This document shows positions 1 through 5,989 of a stretch of DNA of 9,315 bases, piece after piece (the first letter of the stretch is position 1; each line of letters opens with the position of its first letter). This DNA comes from JAWVZU01 sp033722075 (GTDB lineage Bacteria > Pseudomonadota > Gammaproteobacteria > Xanthomonadales > SZUA-38), in NCBI GenBank assembly GCA_033722075.1, contig JAWVZU010000156.1, forward strand, positions 1 to 9,315, written 5' to 3'. The notes below the pieces were generated by a model. That model was not told where the DNA came from. It saw only the letters and a program-made list of their open reading frames with translations, and did no database searches. The position numbers and the translations under genes were made by a program.

Positions 1-607
1 CCTCCAGCGGTGGCCGGAAGTTCTGGGGCTCGATGTCCCCGTTCTGAGCCCCGTAGTTCGTGCCGTCTCCCGTCGGGTAGAACGGGAGCTGGGTACCGTC
101 CAGGATCTTGGTCTTCCCCTCCAGAAAGGGAACCCCATTGGCGTCGTAGGCAATCGTGCCGACCAAGATCTCGTGGCCGGTGGTCCAGGCAATGTTGTTC
201 GAGTTGCGTGCCACGGCCACGCCCTCGTGCGCGATCTCGCCGAGGTCGGTGGGTGGAATGGTCCCGCTCGCGTCGATCACGTGGATCGAGGCGTTGCCGC
301 GATCGGGCCCGATGGTCGCCAGGAAGTTGCGGTCACGGAGGTAGGCAAGGCGCCAGACGCCGGTCAGGCTCGCACCGATCTCGCGGTCCTCGCCGGTCAC
401 CAGGCTGTGCTCACGAGGGCTGCCGCCCGGTTCGGTGAGGTAGGCGAACCATTCGCTGCCGCCGGGCTCCCAGTCCGGTCGCTCGCCATTGGCCAGCGCG
501 AGCGAGACGTGGGGAGGCAATTGATCCAGCGGAAAGTCGGCGGCGCTTGCGACGCACGGCGAGACGACGACGGCAGCGGTGACGAAGGCTAGTGAGGCAA
601 ATTTCAT
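1..607 (-). CDS. Secreted beta-propeller-like protein, 3' end beyond the window (partial)
   Basis: This reading frame is open from an ATG at 607 down to the left edge, giving 202 codons with no stop, so the C-terminus is missing. Residues 1-23 (MKFASLAFVTAAVVV, then SPCVASAA) form a classic Sec signal peptide with an AxA-type cleavage site near residues 20-23, so the product is probably periplasmic or extracellular. The mature part has short segments alternating with turns, such as SEWFAYLTEP, WRLAYLRDRNFLATI and NNIAWTTGHEILVGTI, and ends with IEPQNFRPPLE. This pattern resembles WD40/PD40 (TolB-type) propeller blades. The family assignment is inference from blade-like spacing; no catalytic motif was seen. 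No strong Shine-Dalgarno precedes the ATG; the start is chosen because it puts the signal peptide at the N-terminus. The gene diverges from the FG-GAP gene across about 400 bp. The plus-strand frames over this stretch are arginine- and serine-rich shadows. Confidence 0.8.
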   Translation of the reverse strand, partial: MKFASLAFVTAAVVVSPCVASAADFPLDQLPPHVSLALANGERPDWEPGGSEWFAYLTEPGGSPREHSLVTGEDREIGASLTGVWRLAYLRDRNFLATIGPDRGNASIHVIDASGTIPPTDLGEIAHEGVAVARNSNNIAWTTGHEILVGTIAYDANGVPFLEGKTKILDGTQLPFYPTGDGTNYGAQNGDIEPQNFRPPLE

Positions 608-825
608 ACTACAGGCTGAGTGTATAGGAAGAACAACGCCCCTCTCCGAAGTAACCAGAAGCTCTGACTGACGCCTGAGGAGCCCTGAATCCACCCGAAA
701 CTTCCGAACCCGTCTCGGCGCTACCGCGCGACGGCGTAGCTACCGAAAATCCTACCACAGGGGCGTGGCTCCTCAGCGTTGAGCTCATGCACTGAAAGGT
801 GGCGAAGCCCCCGGCGGGACATGAG

Positions 826-864
826 CCGCTTTCAACCCGCCTGGCCGATATCGGCCAAGAGCGG
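826..864. repeat. Nested inverted repeat around a perfect 16-bp palindrome
   Basis: TGGCCGATATCGGCCA at 842-857 is its own reverse complement. It is flanked by CCGCT (826-830) and AGCGG (860-864), which also pair, so 826-864 can form an extended stem with an asymmetric interior loop. The words (GCCGCTTTCAACCC, GGCCGAT, AGCGGAC) remind me of dispersed intergenic sequences found in many proteobacteria that are often mis-called as small hypothetical proteins. That link is from memory and untested. It could instead be an operator for one of the two divergent genes. Confidence 0.45.
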
Positions 865-888
865 ACCGGTGTCCTACCAGCCATCTGC

Positions 889-904
889 TGACCGAAATTG
901 GTCA
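889..904. promoter_or_regulatory. Short dyad TGACC-N6-GGTCA, possible operator
   Basis: TGACC at 889-893 and GGTCA at 900-904 form a 5-bp inverted repeat with a six-base spacer (gaaatt). It lies 16 bp before the possible leader ORF and about 112 bp before the FG-GAP start. The size fits a dimeric transcription-factor half-site pair, but a 5-bp dyad also occurs by chance, so this is only a candidate. Confidence 0.2.
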
Positions 905-919
905 TATCAGGGCGCGACG

Positions 920-1033
920 ATGATCAGACGTGCGGCCGGCTTCATCGCCTTTCTCTTGATCTCTAACGTCATTTTTGGAGATTCTAGGTCCGGAACTGAA
1001 TTCTTGCGGAGCGTGTATGGCCATTCCTTGTGA
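920..1033 (+). CDS. Possible 37-residue leader peptide with hydrophobic N-terminus
   Basis: An ATG at 920 is preceded by AGGG (909-912) at seven bases, a plausible ribosome binding site. It opens a frame coding MIRRAAGFIAFLLISNVIFG followed by a short polar tail ending YGHSL. Two arginines plus a hydrophobic run look like a signal peptide or a small membrane peptide. The stop at 1031-1033 lies just inside the FG-GAP gene that starts at 1017, so the two frames overlap by 17 bases and translation could be coupled. It may be a real small protein, a leader, a relic of an older signal sequence, or chance. The frame extends upstream to a start at 779, but that extension looks non-coding. Confidence 0.25.
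   Translation: MIRRAAGFIAFLLISNVIFGDSRSGTEFLRSVYGHSL
1008..1011 (+). promoter_or_regulatory. Ribosome binding site deciding the FG-GAP start
   Basis: GGAG at 1008-1011 lies five bases before ATG 1017. It supports that start over the in-frame TTG at 975, which would place 14 polar residues ahead of the signal peptide. Confidence 0.55.
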
Positions 1034-3731
1034 GCGACAACTCGCGATTTCGATCCGGCTGGCCTGTGGACTACTTGTAGCAGCGCCGATGACCCCGATG
1101 GCTCAGAATGTTGATCTGGCCGAGTTGGGATCTGCCGTGCCCGGTTTTCGCATCGACGGTTTCGATCCCAACGACCAGGCGGGTGAGGCCGTTTCCGGAG
1201 CAGGTGACGTCAATGGGGACGGGCTGGATGATCTGATTGTCGGCTCGCCCTTTGCGGATCCGGACGGCTCTTTCGCCCAGGGCGCGAGCTACGTGGTCTT
1301 CGGCAAGGCAAACGGTGACCCGGTCGACCTGTCCCAGCTCGGTCCTGGAGGCTTTCTGATCGAAGGAACCGTTTTCGGAGATTATGCCGGGCGCAGTGTG
1401 TCGGCCGCGGGAGATGTCAACGGCGACGGGCTGAATGACGTGATCATCGGGGTTCCTCGACGCGATCCATCCGGCAGAGGCAATGCCGGCGCAGGCTACG
1501 TAGTGTTCGGCAAGGCAAACAACACTGCGGTCGATCTTGCCGCTCTTGGGACGGGCGGTTTTGAGATCTGGGGAAGCAATCCGGGAGACAATGCCGGTTT
1601 CAGTGTTTCCGGGGCCGGTGACGTCAATGGTGACGGCCTGGACGACGTTGTCATAGGCGCCTATCTCGCCGATCCCGGGGGCGTGACCCAGGCTGGCGAG
1701 AGTTATGTGGTGTTCGGCAAGGCGGATTCCGCAACGGTGGATCTTTCGGCCCTTGGGACGGGTGGCTTTCGTATCGTCGGCATCGATAACACCGACTGGT
1801 CAGGCCGCAGTGTTTCGGGTGCCGGCGATGTCAACGGTGACGGCTTGGACGATCTGATCATCGGCGCCCCGCAGGCTGATCCCGGCGGCAATTCGAGGGC
1901 CGGCGAGAGCTTCGTCGTTTTCGGTAAGGCAGACAATGCCGATGTGAACCTGGCTGCGCTCGGAGCGAGCGGTTTCCGCATAGACGGTATCGACCCGGAC
2001 GACAGATCTGGCCACAGCGTTGCGGGCGCGGGCGATGTGAATGGTGATGGACTCGGCGATCTTGTCATTGGAGCATGGCTTGCAGATCGCGGCGGCGACC
2101 TGGAGCACGGAGAAAGCTATGTGGTCTTCGGAAAGGCGGACACTACCGCAGTCGATCTGGCAGCGCTGGGTGCGGGCGGTTTCCGCATCGATGGAATCGA
2201 CGCGGGAGATCGCTCCGGTCACAGTGTCGACGGAGCCGGAGATGTAAATGGCGACGGCCTGGACGACCTGATCATCGGTGCATACCCCGCAGATCCCGGA
2301 GATAAAACCGACGCTGGCGAAAGCTACCTGGTCTTCGGCAAGGCGGACAGTACCCCGATCGAACTGGGTGCGCTCGGCGCGAGAGGTTTCCGCATCGACG
2401 GTATCGACCCCTTCGACCGTTCCGGCTTCAGCGTCTCGAGCGCCGGCGATGTCAATGGCGATGGTCTGGCGGATGTTGTCATTGGTGCACCACGCGGAGC
2501 ACCAGGCGGCAACACGTACGCCGGCGAGAGCTACGTGGTGTTCGGTCGGGAGGCAGCTACTGCGAGCAGTATCCCACTTCCTGCCGATCTGTCAGCAGGG
2601 GATCGTTTCGGTGGCGCGGTGGCCACCGATGGCAACCTGTTTGTGGTTGGCCTGCCCAATGCCGATGTCGGCAGCGCCGACTCCGGGCGCGTGGTGGTCT
2701 ACCGGCTGGAAGGTGCCAAGCTGATTGAAGACCAGGTCATTGATGTGCCGTCCACGCATACGGCCACCAACTTTGGGGGGGCGTTGGCGCTGGAGGGCAA
2801 TCGGCTCGTCATCGGTGCTCCCGGGACAGTTCCCTCCAAAGCCAAGGGTCCGATTGCCCCCCTCCAGGCCGCCATCTTTGAACGGCTGAACGATGGTACC
2901 TGGACAATCAAGGACTCGCTGACGCCGACCAACGGCAATGACGGGGATGAGTTTGGCGCTTCCGTTGCGTTGGTTGGTTCCCGGGTGGTCGTAGGCGCCC
3001 CCGGTGATGCAGACGGCATGGACTCGGGAGCCGCCTATGTCTTCGAGATCGATGAGGGCGGAAATATGGTGGCCTCGCGTAAGCTCAAGCCCGACAATGG
3101 CAATTCCGGTGCGCGCTTCGGTGCTTCGGTGGCCGCGAAGGGTTGTCGCATGGCCGTGGGTGCGCCCGGAGGCAAGCCTGCCGGTGCGCTCAATGCACCG
3201 GGCCTTGCGCAGGTGTTTGATCAGATCTGTGGCAATTTCACGGACATAGTCCCGATGAATCCGGTCACCAATTCCGGAAACGACGGGGACGGATTCGGGG
3301 GTTCCGTGGCGCTCTCTGACAATGTGCTCGTGGTGGGTGCCCCAGGTGAGGATGGGGATGGCGGCACCGTCGATCGAGGTGCAGTCTACGCATACAATCC
3401 TCAGACAGTGAGTCAGATGGGTCGACTGGAACCAACTTTACCGGCGGAGAACAACGCCGAGTTCGGTAGTTCCGTCGCCGTCAATGCCCGCACCATTGCA
3501 GCAGGTGTTCCCGGCTTGGATGCTGGTGCCGGCGGAGCCGTCGAATTCGATTCGGCAACCCTTCAGCAACAGGTGCTGAGCCGGGCGACGCTTGGTCAGC
3601 GGGCATTTGGCGCATCAATAGCCTTGTCCGAAGACGGCGTAGTGATCGGCGCGCCGGAATCGGACAGTTCCGCTGGAACGGCTGTTGTTCAGCGCAACTT
3701 TGCAGTCATTTATGGAAGTGGATTCGAGTAG
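1017..3731 (+). CDS. Secreted FG-GAP (integrin-alpha-like) protein with two seven-blade sets
   Basis: The 904-residue product starts with a signal-peptide-like stretch (MAIPCERQLAISIRLACGL, then LVAAPMTPMA), with cleavage likely near residue 29. Residues 32-516 hold seven FG-GAP units. Each carries GDVNGDGLxD, the calcium-binding loop of this family, at residues 63, 132, 201, 270, 339, 408 and 477, and each ends in SYVVFGKA or a variant. Residues about 525-904 hold seven diverged units marked by FG-G/A/S-S/A-V/L/I-A (FGGAVA, FGGALA, FGASVA, FGASVA, FGGSVA, FGSSVA, FGASIA) followed by VVGAPG-like strands, as in FG-GAP_2 repeats. Seven units is the usual count for a closed integrin-type propeller, so two tandem propellers are likely. 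The last residues are VIYGSGFE. FG-GAP proteins of bacteria are generally extracellular and tied to adhesion or matrix; no enzyme domain is visible and the ligand is unknown. ATG 1017 is preferred over TTG 975. The gene stands alone on the plus strand and converges on the TPR gene. Confidence 0.93.
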   Translation: MAIPCERQLAISIRLACGLLVAAPMTPMAQNVDLAELGSAVPGFRIDGFDPNDQAGEAVSGAGDVNGDGLDDLIVGSPFADPDGSFAQGASYVVFGKANGDPVDLSQLGPGGFLIEGTVFGDYAGRSVSAAGDVNGDGLNDVIIGVPRRDPSGRGNAGAGYVVFGKANNTAVDLAALGTGGFEIWGSNPGDNAGFSVSGAGDVNGDGLDDVVIGAYLADPGGVTQAGESYVVFGKADSATVDLSALGTGGFRIVGIDNTDWSGRSVSGAGDVNGDGLDDLIIGAPQADPGGNSRAGESFVVFGKADNADVNLAALGASGFRIDGIDPDDRSGHSVAGAGDVNGDGLGDLVIGAWLADRGGDLEHGESYVVFGKADTTAVDLAALGAGGFRIDGIDAGDRSGHSVDGAGDVNGDGLDDLIIGAYPADPGDKTDAGESYLVFGKADSTPIELGALGARGFRIDGIDPFDRSGFSVSSAGDVNGDGLADVVIGAPRGAPGGNTYAGESYVVFGREAATASSIPLPADLSAGDRFGGAVATDGNLFVVGLPNADVGSADSGRVVVYRLEGAKLIEDQVIDVPSTHTATNFGGALALEGNRLVIGAPGTVPSKAKGPIAPLQAAIFERLNDGTWTIKDSLTPTNGNDGDEFGASVALVGSRVVVGAPGDADGMDSGAAYVFEIDEGGNMVASRKLKPDNGNSGARFGASVAAKGCRMAVGAPGGKPAGALNAPGLAQVFDQICGNFTDIVPMNPVTNSGNDGDGFGGSVALSDNVLVVGAPGEDGDGGTVDRGAVYAYNPQTVSQMGRLEPTLPAENNAEFGSSVAVNARTIAAGVPGLDAGAGGAVEFDSATLQQQVLSRATLGQRAFGASIALSEDGVVIGAPESDSSAGTAVVQRNFAVIYGSGFE
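1110..2564 (+). repeat. Seven tandem 207-bp units encoding FG-GAP blades
   Basis: Units begin at 1110, 1323, 1530, 1737, 1944, 2151 and 2358. The first is 213 bp because of two extra residues near its start; the others are exactly 207 bp (69 codons) with no indel. The protein pattern is VDLxxLGxxGFRIDG, then RSGxSVSGAGDVNGDG, then an IIGAxxADPGG strand and AGESYVVFGKAD. Adjacent units differ at many third codon positions while the protein is conserved, which argues for old duplication under purifying selection rather than a recent copy burst. Confidence 0.93.
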
Positions 3732-3776
3732 CCGTTGTGCCACTCGATTGGAGAGGTCAGCTAGTCCGCTCTGCCC

Positions 3777-3798
3777 AAAATTAGCTAATTTTTTAGCT
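3777..3798. terminator. AT-rich hairpin in convergent gap, possible bidirectional terminator
   Basis: AGCTAA (3783-3788) and TTAGCT (3793-3798) form a perfect six-base stem with a TTTT loop. The overlapping AAAATTAGCTAATTTT (3777-3792) is a 16-base palindrome. It sits 45 bp after the FG-GAP stop and 46 bp after the end of the minus-strand TPR gene, where a shared terminator would be expected. The stem is poor in GC and lacks a clean trailing T-run outside the structure, so termination strength is doubtful. Confidence 0.35.
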
Positions 3799-3844
3799 GT
3801 TTCAGTTGCTTGAGGGGGTGTCGGTGGAGATCGTGAAAACGCCG

Positions 3845-5944
3845 CTAGAGCAGCAAGCCCACGGTGCGGTCCTCTGGCGTCCAGCCGTAGCGTTCGACCA
3901 GGGCGTCGAAGCCGGGATGATCTTCGAGGGCATCCATGCCTGGGTGCGCCATGTAGGAGCGAAGGCTGAACCGCGGATGGGGTGCGAGGGCAGCGGCTAG
4001 CGCCTCGATGGCACGATCGGGGTCGCCGAGTCGCATATAGAGCTGGGCGCTGCGGCCGAGCCGCCACGGTCCCTCGAGGCGGTCCCGCGCCGTAGCGGGA
4101 TCGGCCATCATGCTCTCCAACACGTCCCGGGCTTCCTTGTCACGGCGAAGGTAGATCAGCGCCTCGGCGATCTGCAGGCGCAGGTCCGGCTCCTGATCGC
4201 CCCCGATAACTCGCGCCTGAAGGACCGCGAGTTCCTCCTCGACGGCCGCGGTGAGCGCTTCCGAGGGCGGCGCGTAGCGCGTGCGCACGATCGGGATGGA
4301 CAGTTCCGTACGCTTGCCGGCCACCTCCAGCGCGTCGAGGTAGGCATTTACAGCCGCGTTGCCGCCGGTCGACCAGAGCGCCGGCGCTACCTGCGAGAGC
4401 AGCACCCAGGCGCCGTCGTGATCGACTGGACCGAAGCGCTCGACCGCGCCCGCCAGCGTCGTGCCGTCGCCGTACTGCTCCCAGTCGATCTGGGACTGCT
4501 TAAACGCGGCAAAGTGGGTCGGAAGATCCAGGCTTTCCAGGCGCCGCGCAACCGCTCGAGCGGCATCGAAGCGACCGACACTCTGGTAGCTGGTCGCGAG
4601 ATCGGTGTAGGCCTGGGGGGCGCGTGGATTCAGCTCCAGAGCGGCCTCGAATACCGGGATCGCATCCTCGAAGCGACCCATGCGGCGAAGGGTGGCGGCC
4701 TTGGTAATCAGGAACCAGACCTCACCCGCCATCGCCTCCTCGGCTTGTGCCAGCATATCCAAAGCGCGGTCGTAGTCTAGGTAACCATGGTAGTAAACGG
4801 CCGCCAGAGCCTGCTTTCCTTCCGGCAGCTCCGGCTCGAGCTCCAAGGCGCGCTGCGCATGCCGCAGGGCCTCCTCGCGCAGGCGTGTGTTGCGACCGCC
4901 GAACCAGAACTCGAGGTCCTTTGCCAGGGCCAGGCGGGCGTGGGCGTGGGCAAAGCCGGGGTCGAGACGGATTGCCTCCTCGAAGTGCTTCTGCGTCTCG
5001 CGGAGCGTATCGACCAGGTAATCGCTGGCGTCGAGTTCGGCCCGACCTTGCATGTAGGCTTCCCAGGCCGCGAGGTCATCCGTGGGTCGCTCGAAGTCCG
5101 GGCGCTTCTCGCCACCCAGATTCACGTGCAGTGCGCTGGTGATCTGGCCCGCAATCTCGCTCTGCATCTCAAAGATGTTCCCGACCGTCAGCTCTCGATC
5201 GAAGGTGTCCGCCCAGAGGTGCTCGTCGGTCCGTGAGTCGATGAGCTGGGCATTGATGCGCACGCGATTCCCGTCACGCTGCACGCCGCCTTCCACGAGG
5301 TGCGTTACGCCGAGTTCCGAGCCGATCGTTCGCACGTTCTTGGTTGTACCCCGGTACTCGAGTACCGAGGTGCGCGAGATGACCTTCAAGCCGTCGATGC
5401 GGGCGAGCTGCGTCAGAAGGTCGTCGTGGAGGCCGTTGGTGAAGGGAAGGGCCTCGTCGCTGCCTGACAGGTTGGCGAAGGGCAGAACGGCAATCGCGAC
5501 CTTGTCTTCGGCGGGCTCTGGAATCTCGGCACCATTCCTGCTTGCCGGTTTAGCATCAGCCACCGGTTCCGGAGTCGTGTCCTTCACCGGGCTGGCGCCG
5601 AACAGGCCGAGCCGATCCGCCCCGAACAGTCCGATCGCGACGGCCAGCATGACGACGATGGTCACATCCAGACGCCGTCCGGTGCGGGGCGCAATCGAGG
5701 CCTCCCGATCGACCTCGCTTTCCAGCTTCAGGCCCTCGGGGGTCAGTTCATAGATCCAGGAGAACAGCAGTGCCGGGATGAATCCGAGGACCACGATGCC
5801 GAGAACGATCCGCAGCGCCCAGTCCGGCAGCCCCATGAGATCGAACAGCAGGTCACCGACCTGCAGCAGCAGCCACGACAGGATGACGTAGGCAATCGCC
5901 ACGCGCACGACATTGCGCCGTCTCAATTCGGTCCAGAAACTCAT
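3845..5944 (-). CDS. Membrane-anchored TolB/FlgO-like domain and TPR protein
   Basis: The 699-residue product begins MSFWTELRRRNVVRVAIAYV, the characteristic start of a large proteobacterial group of membrane TPR proteins. Predicted helices are at about 13-33, 43-64 and 92-110. The arginine-rich N-terminus suggests N-in, so the bulk after helix three would be periplasmic. Residues about 147-280 match the TolB-N/FlgO-like domain found in these proteins and in some adenylate cyclases: VAIAVLPFANLSG, FTNGLHDDLLTQLARI, LGVTHLVEGGVQRDGNRVRI and AQLIDSRTDEHLWADTFDRE. Residues about 285-690 are TPR helices (for example HFEEAIRLDPGFAHAHARLA and AIPVFEAALELNPRAPQAY). The tail YMAHPGMDALEDHPGFDALV is typical of the end of such arrays. 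No cyclase, kinase or DNA-binding domain is present, so a scaffold or sensor role is inferred; the substrate is unknown. It follows the DUF6090-like gene by 45 bp and is probably cotranscribed. The ribosome binding site is weak. Confidence 0.93.
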   Translation of the reverse strand: MSFWTELRRRNVVRVAIAYVILSWLLLQVGDLLFDLMGLPDWALRIVLGIVVLGFIPALLFSWIYELTPEGLKLESEVDREASIAPRTGRRLDVTIVVMLAVAIGLFGADRLGLFGASPVKDTTPEPVADAKPASRNGAEIPEPAEDKVAIAVLPFANLSGSDEALPFTNGLHDDLLTQLARIDGLKVISRTSVLEYRGTTKNVRTIGSELGVTHLVEGGVQRDGNRVRINAQLIDSRTDEHLWADTFDRELTVGNIFEMQSEIAGQITSALHVNLGGEKRPDFERPTDDLAAWEAYMQGRAELDASDYLVDTLRETQKHFEEAIRLDPGFAHAHARLALAKDLEFWFGGRNTRLREEALRHAQRALELEPELPEGKQALAAVYYHGYLDYDRALDMLAQAEEAMAGEVWFLITKAATLRRMGRFEDAIPVFEAALELNPRAPQAYTDLATSYQSVGRFDAARAVARRLESLDLPTHFAAFKQSQIDWEQYGDGTTLAGAVERFGPVDHDGAWVLLSQVAPALWSTGGNAAVNAYLDALEVAGKRTELSIPIVRTRYAPPSEALTAAVEEELAVLQARVIGGDQEPDLRLQIAEALIYLRRDKEARDVLESMMADPATARDRLEGPWRLGRSAQLYMRLGDPDRAIEALAAALAPHPRFSLRSYMAHPGMDALEDHPGFDALVERYGWTPEDRTVGLLL

Positions 5945-5989
5945 CGGGCGAAGTGTACCGTTTCGATGGGATGGCGGTCGCGTTTTTGT

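Larger units (their letters stand above)
608..1016. other. Divergent intergenic region with inverted repeats
   Basis: About 400 bp separate two divergent genes for secreted proteins, so promoters for both should lie here. I found no hexamer pair good enough to call. TATACA at about 620-625 on the minus strand is -10-like but has no good -35 partner. The region holds several dyads: acgcctgaggagcc (671-684) against ggctcctcagcgt (767-779), acgcccct (636-643) against aggggcgt (759-766), a perfect 16-bp palindrome at 842-857, and TGACC-N6-GGTCA at 889-904. A 98-codon minus-strand frame (609-905) covers much of it, but its composition looks random and it lacks a recognisable domain. Apart from the possible leader ORF at 920-1033, I see no gene. 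Confidence 0.6.

Noticed and set aside
10..592. Plus-strand frames of 142 and 139 codons (10-438 and 173-592)
   Set aside because: They lie opposite the minus-strand gene with a signal peptide and propeller-like sequence. The first has arginine/serine-rich low-complexity translation; neither shows a domain or a ribosome binding site.
671..784. Integron attC site
   Set aside because: The right end GTTGAGC fits GTTRRRY and the arms pair, but the left core GACTGAC departs from RYYYAAC at two positions and no integrase or cassette array is visible.
609..905. Minus-strand frame of 98 codons in the intergenic region
   Set aside because: It covers the inverted repeats, has no recognisable domain or coding-like composition, and would end just before the real minus-strand start.
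975..1016. TTG at 975 as start of the FG-GAP gene
   Set aside because: It adds 14 polar residues ahead of a good signal peptide; ATG 1017 has GGAG at five bases.
1703..2222. Minus-strand frames of 121 and 140 codons inside the FG-GAP gene
   Set aside because: They repeat with the 207-bp period because they are antisense shadows of the blades.
1110..2564. CRISPR-like or non-coding tandem repeat
   Set aside because: The 207-bp period is a multiple of three, conserves protein over DNA, and has no short-repeat/spacer structure.
5082..5753. Plus-strand frame of 223 codons
   Set aside because: It lies fully opposite the TolB-domain part of the TPR gene, whose protein matches a known family; the translation is serine/arginine-rich with no domain.
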